The notes under the pieces: model-generated
The model's database searches: none
What the model was told of the DNA's origin: nothing
What the model saw: the letters and a program-made list of their open reading frames with translations, nothing else
Program-made: the position numbers and the translations under genes
From: Epiperipatus broadwayi
Taxonomy: Eukaryota; Onychophora; Udeonychophora; Euonychophora; Peripatidae
Length of the DNA: 64,000 bases
Direction: 5' to 3'
NCBI GenBank assembly: GCA_028023455.1
Contig: JAQFVV010006352.1
Span: forward strand, 1,880,204 to 1,944,203
Part shown: one piece after another, positions 41,201-52,995 of the stretch
Numbering within the stretch: the stretch's first letter is position 1
Layout of the letters: each line of letters begins with the position of its first letter

Positions 41201-42415
41201 TTTTACTTCAGCTTTCAAATGCAGGTGAATGTTTTCTTTTACTTAAAATGTCGCATCTCTTCCAATCAGTCATCAGATGTAGAATATTTTTAATTTCAGA
41301 CAAGACATTTTTTTTCTATATGATATGGCTCTGTGATAGATCAGGGATTTGCTCCAGATGAAATCTATGTTTCTAGGCCACCATCCTTAGATTTTCAATC
41401 TTCCAAAAAAAACTTTATATTCAAAAAAAATAATTCAAATGGATATCTGGCAAAATTAAAATGCTTGTCTTTTTTTAGTTTCATTATTTTAAAGTCTCTC
41501 CTCAACTGACTTTCCAGGCTGGTTTTATATATTTTTTTCTTTCAGCAAACTCATTTTTAGATTCACAGTGTGACTTTTTCCAGAAACACATGAAAAATCA
41601 CACTATCCTGATTATTCAGATTAATCCTGTTTTGAAGGAAAAATTGTCTTAATCTTTTTTCTTCATGTATCAGTCACAAATTGTCACACCTGAAAATTTA
41701 AACTTCTATCCTTGATCAAGCTGATGGGAAAATTTTAAGGCTATACTTCTCACATCGTCTAAGCTTTAACAGAAAAACAAACAATCATCATAACACAAAA
41801 TTGTTGAGTAAAATAAAAATATATAATTTAACAGATTTTCCTCTTTTTCTTTTTCAATATTAATAACTGTAGATTTATTTATGCAATGTACACACACTCT
41901 CATTTAAATCATTTATAAAACCGGCCCATTAAAACAATGTGAATGCTTTTCAGAAATTATAATTTCAATATCTAAAATTAAATTTTTAACTTTCAAACCC
42001 AAAACTATAATCATAAAAAAACAAAAATAGAAATAGAATAAAATATCAGAATCTAGTAAATGTAGGTTAGTTTTGAAGAAAGTTAATATTTGGAATATAA
42101 AAATGACAAACTAACTAGCTGTCCTCACACACACTGCCTATATAAGTGTTATAACATATTAAAAAAATTAACTATTGAATAATTAAATGTTTGTACTACT
42201 CTTTTTGAGTTTTTATCAACACACAAACACATAAAGAACATAACTGTTGCCCCCACTCTCTGTATTAAGCTTTTATAACTTGATCTTGTAGGGTTTAAAC
42301 TTGGGTGCCCTACAGCTTCCTTTCCTATAGAAAAATGTGATGATGATTTTCATTCCACATTTTCTTTCATGCACATTACTACAAATTTAACTACTGACTA
42401 AATTGTAATGGCACA
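38195..42415 (-). repeat. Left giant LTR (3' LTR of the minus-strand element)
   Basis: About 4.2 kb, homologous in order to 45002-49605 over its whole length. It differs by substitutions, small indels, a 762-bp insertion (39304-40065) and a short (TAA)n where the other copy is expanded. Ends read TGTAACTTAATTA and AATTGTAATGGCACA on the plus strand. No open frame of note. Confidence 0.85.
39304..40065. mobile_element. 762-bp insertion in the left LTR with TAA target duplication
   Basis: The right LTR has AACTAATAAAG at the matching point (46036-46046). Here TAA is repeated on both sides of a segment starting CGCTTAAAATG and ending GAAAGGGC. A 3-bp TAA duplication suggests a PIF/Harbinger-type non-autonomous DNA transposon, though terminal inverted repeats are weak. 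A 69-codon open frame inside (39470-39679) has no recognised domain. Confidence 0.65.
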
Positions 42416-42419
42416 ACAA

Positions 42420-42431
42420 TCCCCCTCTTCT
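42420..42431 (-). promoter_or_regulatory. Polypurine tract of the giant-LTR element
   Basis: On the minus strand AGAAGAGGGGGA lies a few bases before the TGT start of the 3' LTR, the position expected for priming plus-strand synthesis. Confidence 0.6.
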
Positions 42432-42893
42432 AATAAAATCATCAGCATCTTTGCTTTGACTATATCTAATAAGAAAATCATAACTAATAAAATAACACTA
42501 ATAATAATAAATATATATAAAAAAATTCTAATTACTGGGAAACATCATCTAGATTCCCACGTTATCCCCTTTTCATTAGAAAAATTGGCATGTGATTCAT
42601 TTGGAGATCTTTTCCAGGCTACTCTGCTGAAGGATAAGGGATCAAACTCCTAGCATTATAGGTTCCCTTATTCCCATCAAGAGTAGCAAACATAAAAGCC
42701 TTCTCTCCTATTTTATTAGTAATTTGGAATAGCCCTTCATACAAATGCAGACTCTTCTTAAATTGGTTTCTTTGGGGGTTGCTAATATGTGATTATTATA
42801 TCCAGACCACTCTAGTGTAAGTCTTGAGCCTTAGTCTGAGCTTTTCATTTTCACAAATCATATTGTAGTCTGCATAAAATTGCAAATATATAA

Positions 42894-43390
42894 TCAGTCC
42901 ATTTTTGAGATCTTTATTTTCATTTTGACTGGATACTTATAATATACATCTGGAGGATTTATTTTAGGTAACCTCTGATTAGAGAATCCACCTAGAAATA
43001 TTGACTCTCTATACAATACATAATTTATCTTAAAATTTTCCAGAGAGATTGACTCTTTGTACCATATATAAGGTATCTTTAGATTTTTCAGAGAGATTGA
43101 CTCTCTATACCATATATAATTCACTTTAAGTTTTCTAGAGAGATTGACTCTCTGTACCACACATAAGGCACACTTAAATTTTCTAGAGACATTGATTCTC
43201 TGTACTATATGTAATGTCCCTTTAATCTTTTTAAAAATATAGATTTTTGAAACCACACATGCTGGTTGGTTAATAGATTGAGAACTATTGTCTGTTGAAA
43301 CTTTTGTTTTCTTCCTAAAATATCTGGTGTCATCTCCCCTATTGCCTCTCTTAACTTTATCACCTTATCTGGTGCATGAAGTTTTTCCAC
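42894..43390 (-). pseudogene. Frameshifted continuation of the gag-like frame with 16-residue repeats
   Basis: Two overlapping minus-strand frames (43390-43205 and 43256-42894) join across a frameshift near 43230. The reading holds about five tandem units of 16 residues (48 bp each), with versions such as VQRVNLSRKLK and YRESISLKNLK. The DNA repeat is visible at about 42990-43260 as gagagattgactct at 47-48 bp spacing. I know no function for it. Confidence 0.65.
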
Positions 43391-43769
43391 CCACTCCCTT
43401 TTTTACTTCATGATCCATCCTAATCTGCTCTTTGGTCATCACCTCATGTTTTCTTTTTACTGAGAGATTTTGTTTTACAGCTGCTATTGGCATTTCTACT
43501 TCTTGGGACTTATCCTCTATCAGTGTATCAGCCGGTTTATTTATTTGTTCATTCCTTTCCCTATTATCAGTAGTCTGACTATCTAGCCTATCTTCTCTTG
43601 GGTCTTCTCGTAAACTTTCTATAGTTTTCTCTGCAGATTGACCTATCTTTTGTCCTAAAGATCTCCAATCTTCTCTTATACTTTTTATACTTTGTTCTAA
43701 ACCTTTATGACCTTCTTTTATACTTTTAAACATCTGCCTCATTATTTCCATCATTTTTGCTTCATTCAT
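43365..43769 (-). CDS. Gag-like coiled-coil protein of the giant-LTR element
   Basis: A 134-codon frame starts with ATG at 43769, about 1.2 kb after the primer-binding site, where gag is expected. The product is strongly charged with heptad-like spacing (for example FKSIKEGHKGLEQSIKSI), suggesting a coiled coil. A similarly acidic, charged frame opens the gag-like relic at 1-717. No capsid or zinc-knuckle motif is present, so Gag is inferred mainly from position. Confidence 0.5.
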   Translation of the reverse strand: MNEAKMMEIMRQMFKSIKEGHKGLEQSIKSIREDWRSLGQKIGQSAEKTIESLREDPREDRLDSQTTDNRERNEQINKPADTLIEDKSQEVEMPIAAVKQNLSVKRKHEVMTKEQIRMDHEVKKGVGGKTSCTR

Positions 43770-44983
43770 TCTATTAAAATTTTAATATATTTCCATATAT
43801 ATCCCATCTGTGCCTCGCTGACCGCCAAGAACCCACACATCACTCCCCTTGTCTGCCACATATCTTTGACTGACTGATTTGCTTTTCACCCTGCTCTATT
43901 ATGCATTACAAAAACAACAAAAAATATTTAATATCCCTCATTCAATGAATCACACAACAATAATCTATATAGTGCATGTCTGTCTGTAAGGGCCCAAATT
44001 ATACATTCATCTATTCCTCTAGAGATCTGACAGATAATGACAGTCCACAGAATGACTAGCAGTTAACAATCATGAGATAAATAAAAGAAGTCAATCACAG
44101 CACTATATCACACAGTGCATTATGCACACTCGGAGCAGCATGCCAATTCGATCACCTTAAGCTACCACAACCCGTGATTGAATGATGCAAGCTCTGTTGC
44201 AGTAAAAGAAGACTTTTAAGTCTTAGGGGCTAAAATAGATAAACTATGCCTTGCTCTCTCTCTTGGAGTCTTATGTGGCAAGTATCAAAGAATACCTGCT
44301 TATTATCAACTTCAGAAAACTAGGCCCTCCTCTCTGTCTTGGAGATTTATAGGCTGATATCATGGCAGAACTGCTGTTAACTGCTTCATGATAAAATAAT
44401 GATAACTTAAAAATTGGGTTGGAGCAGTGAATGGGTTTGATCATCCATGGGTTACATGAATACCTAGCATTCTCAAGGCAATGATAAAACTCTCCACTCA
44501 ATCATCAAAAATTGCAATCTAACCAACCAAACTCCAATGATCAAATATCCAATCCAACCTCCAAAATCATAGACTTTTTACAAAATGAACTCTCCAAACA
44601 CCCATGAGATTTCTATCTCATAATTCATCACTATCACTATGCCTGTCTTTATCTGGCAAGTAATTATTCTAATGTTTGAAAAAAAAATATATTATTTATT
44701 TCACCATTGTCTTAAGTTGTGATATACATATCTATTTTCAAAATTGAGAGGAGAAAAAAAAACTAAGCTGTTTTATGGCTGTACCCATTTTATCATCATG
44801 AATGAAAAATTAAATCATATTAAACATCATCATATAGAAATCTAAAATAGACTATATGGCCAAGACAATTTTGTGAGACAAAAAAAATATTTTACTAAAA
44901 AAAAATTCCTTTCTTTTTAACCACACATCTCACATCATTCTGTAGACTCCTTTTTATCTCAGGTGTATGGTAACACATATCAG

Positions 44984-45001
44984 GCCCCACATTGGGTGCC
45001 A
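44984..45001 (-). promoter_or_regulatory. Primer-binding site of the giant-LTR element
   Basis: Minus strand TGGCACCCAATGTGGGGC starts directly after the LTR end AAGTTAC. TGG complements a tRNA CCA 3' end, and the sequence is of the TGGCGCCC type used widely by LTR retroelements. Confidence 0.7.
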
Positions 45002-46160
45002 GTAACTTAATTATAAAGATCAAATAAAATATTACCACTAGAGCACAACATGCATCAAAAGGTATTGTAGCTGAATAAACATTGTCAAAATGATGAATAG
45101 GAATATAATAAGGAGACTAATATGTTGCAATTATATTAGTCATTGAAATTTATTAATGATCAAAATACTAATTATCAATCAAAATATCAGTGGCTTCAAT
45201 TCATCAACTTTTACTTAAGATTTTTAAATATATCACAATATCAATAATCAGAAACAATAATGCCTGGAGACTTGTCATTTCAGTTATCTGGTATCTGGTC
45301 TATTTCAAACCCTAGTTAGGCAGCCATTGTATTATCAATAAACATGTAGAAACTATAAACAAATTATTAAGAACAAACTATTATTACTCAGGAAATAACA
45401 TCAAGTGGGTGAGTACCCTGGTAACTCAATAAAATATCTCAATAAATCCAACAATAGATTTTACCCACTTTAATTTATCTGAACCTAGACACAATTATAT
45501 CTTATAATCTTTTCACATGTACCGGGTTTGAATCCCTTTTTGGTACATTATTTCTAACAAAAATGGAGAATTTTGCATTTAGACTCGTATCACTATATGC
45601 ATTAACATTTAAGTAAACACAAAAGATCATTAAACTAAAGTGATGTATATAAAATTCATCAGACAGAAATCATATCTTATATTGAAATGCATTTCAATAT
45701 CTTAATAAGTTTTACCAGCTTATATTATAATATTAATTTAGGATGGCAATTCACTCATCCTTGCATGATGTAGATAATGGAATGATTATTATAATGATTC
45801 ATGAATGTCAACTAATTACCATGAAATTATTTATTTATGGCCCGTAAACATTTATCTGGCTCATTAATTAAAACATGATATGATGATGACAATAATGACA
45901 ATGGTTTCAACCACAGCTTCAGAACCAAGTCTAACATAAAATTTAGTTCTAAAGAGATTCATAACTATTGGTTAATCTTAGTATATTTAATTAGAACTTA
46001 AATAATTAATATTCACCTTTGATGATGAATGATCACAACTAATAAAGAATACTCTCAATGAAAATATATACACCTCATTTAAGAAAAAAATTATCATTTA
46101 TTAATGCATTCCTAACATATACCGACAATTTAAAGATAAAACTAAAAATTTATAAGACTC

Positions 46161-46162
<2 letters not shown>

Positions 46163-46221
<59 letters not shown>
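46163..46221. repeat. (TAA)n microsatellite
   Basis: About 59 bp of TAA. The same site in the left LTR (about 40187-40201) has only about five repeats. Confidence 0.95.
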
Positions 46222-46222
<1 letters not shown>

Positions 46223-47480
46223 TGATTATATTGCAATCATAAGATTAATTTTAAATTCTTCCCCTTTTCCTGTCAAAGATATAATGTATATTAAATTGGA
46301 TCCCAAATTTGCTAAGATTTTCAATCCACAAGAAAATATTTATATAAAAAAATAAGCACTCTTTTGGTAAACATACATTTATAATCTAACATGTAAAGTA
46401 GAATGATTAAGGAGAAAAAAATGTTAGTAAAATTGAAAGTGCAAGATTTCCAGAAACAAGTTTTTAAATTATTTTTCCCCTTTCCTTCTAAGCTTTGAGA
46501 TCGCTATTCTTTAAATCAAAACAAAAATAATCTAATATTTTTAAATGCTATCTATTTTTCTCACATTCATACAACATCATGTACATGTTGCAAGTATGGT
46601 TATATTACCATGTATGTGTGTGTTTATTCTTGTAATAACCAAAATATTATTTAAAAACAAAATAACAGCACAAAAATATTTTACATATTAATAACATTTT
46701 ATAACTTTAGATTCATATACAATAATACCCTTTAGAAAATAAACTTCATTAATAAGCAGGGTATAATAGTTTTAGCATACATAAAATTATTACTCAATGT
46801 TATAGCTATTATTATTGAAGAAAATTATGGTTTCAATCGAATATGGTTGTTTTAAAGTTCTAAGAAAAAAATATAAAACTTTACTGCTCAAATTATATCA
46901 ATAGTCTTTGATATCATAAAAAGAAAATACATAACAAAAATTCATATTACCAGTCCCAAGAGTTCAAAATAGCTTGTTCAATCTCTATACTTTTGCAGCA
47001 AACAATTTTCATGGTTCACTAGAACTGTCTTTTTTAGGCTTATAATTATTTGATGGTGATGATGATGATGAGATTATTTGCTTTAGTGGGGATCATTTGG
47101 CACTGGTACTTTCCCTTCCTGTTAAACATAATTCTTCTATGAGATGGAGTATATCAGTTGTTCTCATATTTATAATTTTGCTTGGGTTTAAATGCAGTCA
47201 TTGGAATAAGTGTACTAAATGATTTAATACTTATCAGTAGATTAATCATTTTACTTCAGCTTTCAAATGCAGGTGAATGTTTTCTTTTACTTAAAATATA
47301 GCATCTCTTCCAATCAGTCATCAGATGTAGAATATTTTTAATTTCAGACAAGACATTTTTTTTCTATATGATATGCTGGCTCTGTGATGGGTCAGGGATT
47401 TGCCCCAGATAAAATCTATATATTTTTAGCCTGCCATCCTTAGATTTTTAATCTTCAAAAAAAAAAAAACTTTATATTAA

Positions 47481-48600
47481 CCTTTCTATAGTGTTTTTTT
47501 TCAAAAAAGAGGCCCAAATTGTTCATTTTTACAATTACAGATATATGCATATATGTTATCCCACATCTCAAAATATATGAAAAAAAATGCTAATTGTATT
47601 TATTAAATTATAAATATATATAAATCAAAATTTTTGGATCATAATCATTCTAAAATGTAAATTATATTTTATATGAAAGAAAACCATATTTATATATTTT
47701 TGTCCCAAAAACCTGATGGATATAATGAGAGGTGAAAAATGAATATATATATTTATATATATATGCTATCACGTGACTCAAAATATATGAAAAAGAAATG
47801 CTAATTTTATTTATTTTATTATAAATGTATATAAATCAAAATTTTTGGATGATATACATTATAAAATGTAAATTATATTTTATATGAAGAAAACCATATT
47901 TATATATTTTTTTGTCCAAAAAATCCAATGGATATAACGAGAGGTGAAAAATGAATATATATATATATATATGATATCACATGACTCAAAATATATGAAA
48001 AAGAAATGCTGTTTATTTTATTTATTGCAAATACATTATTATAAAAATATATATAAATCAAGTTTCGATTCACATACTTTCTAAAGCCTAAAATATTTTG
48101 TAAAAAAATATAATAGATATTCAAAAATTTATAGATAAGCAAACATCTCGTAATGTTGAAAATTTTCAATTGACAAAACAAAGTTGTATATTTTCAAAAT
48201 CTACATTATTTTCATAGAAATATTTTTTAAAAAAGAAAAATAAATCATAAATAATTATTATAATAAAAGAATAATGCAAATTATTAAAAAAAAATTGAAA
48301 ATAATTTTGCAGATAGCAAAGATGAACGTTTTTCTCTAATATAAAAGGAGTGAATATGGGGTTACAAATTGCCATTCATGGAATAATGAATAAATCATTA
48401 ATTATAACTGCCATCTATGTGAAACTTTACAAACTAATACCTGAATCATATACGCATGTGCTAAAATAAAAAAAACGAAAATATTCAAACAAATCTGCTA
48501 ACACAGTTGTAAAAGGAAATTCAAAATGTGATATTGCATTGAGTACTAATGCCACAGGTGGTGCTTTGTCTGTGGATTCATGTCCAGTTCCAGCAAAGAG
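47481..48600. mobile_element. Non-autonomous piggyBac-like element in the right LTR
   Basis: The left LTR lacks this segment. It is bounded by TTAA on both sides (47477-47480 and 48601-48604). Ends are CCTTTCTATAGTG and, inverted, CTCTTTGCTGGAAC, similar to the CCYTTT-type ends of piggyBac transposons that target TTAA. No transposase. The interior holds a tandem array. Confidence 0.75.
47557..48093. repeat. About 210-bp tandem repeat, about 2.6 units, inside the piggyBac-like element
   Basis: Units start near 47557, 47767 and 47975. Each contains ctcaaaatatatgaaaaa, and the first two also contain gagaggtgaaaaatgaa near the end. The third unit is cut short. The small minus open frame here is an artefact. 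Confidence 0.85.
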
Positions 48601-49605
48601 TTAAAAAAAAGATTTTTAATGGATATCTGCCAGAATTAAAATGCTTGTCTTTCCTTAGTTTCAATATTTTAAAATCTCTCCTCAGCTGACTCTCCAGACT
48701 GGTTTTATACTTTTGTTTTCTTTCAGCAAACTCATTTTTAGATTCACAGTGTGACTTTTTTCAGAAACATATGAAAAATCACACTATCCTGATTATTCAG
48801 ATTAATTCTGTTTTGAAGGAAAAATTGTGTTAATCCTTTTTCTTCACATATTGGTCACAAAATGTCACACCTGAAAATTTGAGCTTCTTTCCTTGATCAA
48901 GCTGATAGGAAAATTTTAATGCTATATATACTTCTCACATTGTCTAAGCTTTAACAGAAAAACAACCAATCTTCATAACACAAAATTGTTGAGTAAAATA
49001 AAAAATATATAATTTAACAAATTTTCTTCTTTTTCTTTTTCAATATGTAATAACTGTCGATTTATTTATGCAATGTACACACACTCTCATTCAAATCATT
49101 TATAAAACTGGCCCATTAAAACAATCTGAATGCTTTTCAGAAATTATAATTTCAATATCTAAAATTAAATCCTTAACTCTCAAACCTCAAACTATTATCA
49201 TAGAAAAACAAAAATAGAAATAGAATAAAATATTAGAATCTAGTAAATGTAAGTTAGTTTTTGAAGAAAGTTAATATGTGGAATATAAAAATGACAAACT
49301 AACTAGCTGGCCACACGCACACTGCCTATATATGTGTTATAACCCTATTAAAAAATTAACTATTGGATAATTAAATGCATGTACTACTCTTTTTGAGTTT
49401 TTATCAACACACAAATAAATAAAGAACATAACTGTTGCCCCCACTCTCTGTCTTAAGCTTTTAGAACTTGATCTTGTAGGGTTTAAACTTAGGTGCCCTA
49501 CAGTTCTTTTTCTACATAAAAATGTAATAATGATTTTCGTTCCACATTTTCTTTCACACACCACATTACTACTAATTTAGCTACTGACTAAATTGTAATG
49601 GTACA

Positions 49606-49980
49606 ATATATATATAATTAAAAATATTTCACATACATATTATTCTTTAATAACTTCAGTGGTCATCAACATTTTATTAACATTTTGTGGTATGATGCAA
49701 AGTTTTTTTTATTTCAAATAACACACACACACACAATAAATCCCAACAAGAGAGCTATTATATCTTAATGGAGATAATTTATTTAACCTTAGGGTGATTG
49801 TCAATCAGTAGTAATTGATAGTTTCCTGGCAACATCAAAAGCAATGGTTATCTCTCTTTATATGGATAAAATCTTATTTTCTGTTCTTTATTAGAATAAC
49901 AATTTATGAAAAATATTTAATTCAGCATATATATAACAATAAAAATTAATATAATGGTAATTAACTATTATATATATATA
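49606..49980. other. AT-rich spacer between the LTR element and PLE-A
   Basis: Includes a short (AC)n at about 49721-49735. Nothing else recognised. Confidence 0.5.
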
Positions 49981-50188
49981 TATAATTATTCAAAACAATA
50001 CAATAATTAATACAGTAAAACAATATTTTAAAAAAACAAATATATACCAATTTAATAGAAGTACTTTCAACTATCTATGAAGTTAATAATTTACATATAA
50101 TACGGTTATGTATTGAGTTACGTTTACTTTGGAATATAATACGGTTATTTATTGAGTTACGTTTACTTTGGAATATTAAATTTTTAAT

Positions 50189-51453
50189 ATGGATAATCAA
50201 ATTTGGATTTTACAAGAATGGAAGCAAGTGTCGACGAGAATAATACATCTAAAAGGTAGATTGCAATTTTTATATAATTGTAAAATGAGTCATATTTTCC
50301 CAAACTGTTACAACGTTAAAATAAATAAGGAATGCAATTTGCAAGATACTAAAATACAAGATATTAAAATGATTATTTTACGGAATATAATTTGTCAATG
50401 CAAATGTTTTTTGTTTAATCAGCGTAAATATTTAAAGTGTTTAAATTATTTTATTAATCTTCATGATGTTGATGAATGGTTTAATTATAAAAGTCGATGT
50501 CAATATTATTTTAATAACTACTATATAAAAATTTATAAAAAAATTGATCGTAAAATTACGTTTCTATATAATAAAAATGTAAATAGGAGAAAAAATAGTA
50601 ACTATGTCAATTTATCTAACATGGATATTGATTTTCAACAAGAATATATTTTGAATTATGGTTCTAAATACGTTGGTGGTATGTGGGTGGATAGTAATTT
50701 AGAGTTAAAAGCTGCTGTTGAACATTCTTTTAGTGTAATTAAATGTTCTCCTGAAGTATCAAAGGAATTAATACAAAAAGTTAACGTTAAGAAATTTAAA
50801 AACAGAGCTAATTGCAATTGGAATTCGCATATATTTAGATTTAAAAAGTGTATTCACGATAACGATCTTGTTTGTTTAAAAGAAGATAAGAGGTTGAGGT
50901 TATGTCTTATGTCAAAACTTGATTACTACGATAAAGTTTTAATTCAAATGGAAAAGCTTAAATTTAAAAAGGTTGGAAAAATAAACATTGAAAATTTACG
51001 TGTAAAGTTTATTGATGATATTTTAAAAAAAGCTAAAAAGAATAAATATATAGATGCTCATACGTATTATCGTCTTTATCCATCTGCTGCAATTTGTCCT
51101 AGAATTTTTTCGAATATTAAACTACATAAACAAGATAAACCTTTAAGATTAATGATTGAATTTGGTGGATCATTTTACTATGAAACTTGTAGATTTATAG
51201 AAACATTATTAAAAGATGTTCTTGGATTTGGAAAATATACTATTAATTCATCGTTTGATTTTGTAAAGAAAATTCAAAATATTAATATTAATAATAATGA
51301 TAGTATTTGTACACTTGATATATGTGAGATGTACGGTTCAATAGATAGATTAAAATCTATAAAAATTATATTAGATGCTTTAATGTTAAAAAAAGTTGAT
51401 GTTAAAAAAGTAAAATTTGTAAATGATGTATTATATTTTATTGATAAAAATAT
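50189..51453 (+). CDS. PLE-A polyprotein, N-terminal part (RT fingers and first palm motifs)
   Basis: ATG at 50189 opens 421 codons up to the insertion. The first 280 or so residues are the lysine- and asparagine-rich N-terminal region. The reverse transcriptase starts near residue 290 with ICPRIFSNIKLHKQDKPLR (the P.I..NIK.HK..KPLR block of Penelope elements) and continues to the first catalytic Asp in TLDICEMYGSI (near 51312). The open frame runs 43 bases into the inserted element before a stop at 51494-51496; that part is not native. The product would make cDNA by target-primed reverse transcription with the endonuclease in the C-terminal part. Confidence 0.85.
51440..51453. repeat. 14-bp target site duplication, left copy
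   Basis: ATTGATAAAAATAT, repeated at 54332-54345 on the other side of the PLE-B insertion. Confidence 0.85.
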
Positions 51454-52130
51454 CATAACCTTTAATCTTGAACTTCTTCTTTCTTTTAAAAAATAGTCAG
51501 TATAAACAATATTCATCAAAATATAAAATCACAAACCAATTTTCTTTAAAAAACTTGTTTTTTTTATTATGACTATATGAAATTAATATCAAGAGCAACG
51601 TTTCGACTATTTACTTCCTTATAGTCTTTTTCAAGCCACTAAAATATAAAAAATAATAAAACAAATAAAATAAAACATAATACAATCATTAAACTCTACA
51701 TATATTTCAAATCTTCTCAATACAAAAACATAAATTTAATATAAAACATTAGAACATTACCTTCCTCTATTTAAAACAACCTACAATTTAAACTTCTATT
51801 TAAAACACTCTGTTTAAATTATATTTAGATAAAATATCTCAAAAACCAGTCCCATCACCCACAACAATCAATTAGTTTTTTTTTTCTTTTATTCCTATAT
51901 TGTTTAAATTCCCTACTATAAAAAATTTTTTTCTTTTTTTAAAACTTACTTTATAATTAACTATTGTTTCTAAAAGTTCTATTTTTTTTTTTTTTTTTGT
52001 AAATAATGTGACTAGTTTTTATTTTTTATAAAATCAATTAGTTTTTTATTCATATATGGTTTAAATTCCTTAATATAAAAATTTTACTTTAAAAATCTTT
52101 CTTTATAATTAATTACTGTTTCTAAAAGTT

Positions 52131-52945
52131 CTATTTTGTAATTAATGTGACCAGATTTACACTTATGAAAAAAATTGCAGATTTTTTATCAGATAAATGT
52201 TGTTTTAATCTTGTTTTTAACTTATTTTTTGTATTTCCAATATAAGAAATACTTTTACCAACATTCCAGCAGTCTAAACATTTTATCATATATACACCTT
52301 TCATAGCTTCAAGCATATCATTCTTTTCACTAACATTAATCAGCTTTTTTAAATCTTTCTTTTTTTATATACTGGGAGTAATTTAATGTTAAATTTATTA
52401 TTAATTTTTTTACAAATATTTTTAATCCTAATAAAAATATTTTTTGATACTTTAAATCCTATGTAAATTTTATTAATATTATTAACTTTATTATCAATTT
52501 TATTTTCCCCTTTAATCTTCTTTTTAATTAAATTCAAATTATAATCTGAAAAATTTTTTCCAATAATCTTATTTGGATATTCATTTAAATAACATTCCTT
52601 TTTTATCAATTCTAATTCTTTCTCCAATAATAAATCACTAGAACATATCAATATTGCTCTTCTAATTCTGTTTTTTATAATATTCATTTTACAATGTTTA
52701 TCAATGTCTGAAAACCAGTTAGTAATCAGACCATGAAATATTTTTTTTCTAAAAACAGATGTATTAATGCTTATTTTATTATTTTCTATAATTTTATCAA
52801 TTTTTACATCCATATATTCAATTTTATTATCCACTTCTTTTTCCATGGTAAATTTAATATTTTTTTCTTTTTTGTTAATGTAATTTAAAAAAATAAAATA
52901 AAATAAAAAAAAAAAAAAATAAAATAAAAAATAAAAGAAAAGCAA
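52131..52945 (-). pseudogene. PLE-B C-terminal fragment, left arm (frameshifted)
   Basis: Minus-strand frames 52945-52349 and 52316-52131 join across a small frameshift near 52330. They read IEYMDVKIDK (the LD.K.. motif after the catalytic core) and FRKKIFHGLITNWFSD (RT thumb signature). The GIY-YIG endonuclease follows (GVYMIKCLDC, ISYIGNTKNKLKTRLKQHL). The RT catalytic YVDD is absent because of truncation. A stop after the nuclease core shortens it relative to the right arm. The open frame upstream of 52845 is A-rich junction sequence. Confidence 0.85.
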
Positions 52946-52995
52946 ACATTTTTTTAAATTACAGTAACAAAAAAGAAAAAAATATTAAATTTACC

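Larger units (their letters stand above)
38195..49605 (-). mobile_element. LTR retrotransposon derivative with giant LTRs, pol missing
   Basis: Two direct repeats of 4.2 and 4.6 kb enclose 2.6 kb. Read on the minus strand, the right repeat is followed directly by a primer-binding-site-like TGGCACCCAATGTGGGGC (44984-45001), and the left repeat is preceded by a purine tract AGAAGAGGGGGA (42420-42431). Repeat ends are TGTRCC...GTTAC(A), and both outer flanks are (AT)n. The interior encodes a gag-like coiled-coil protein but no protease, reverse transcriptase or integrase. It therefore looks like a non-autonomous large derivative. Both LTRs carry later insertions of DNA transposons, so the element is not recent. 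Confidence 0.8.
45002..49605 (-). repeat. Right giant LTR (5' LTR of the minus-strand element)
   Basis: About 4.6 kb, homologous to 38195-42415. The extra length comes mainly from a 1,120-bp transposon insertion (47481-48600) and (TAA)n expansion at 46163-46221. It ends AATTGTAATGGTACA before (AT)n. Confidence 0.85.
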
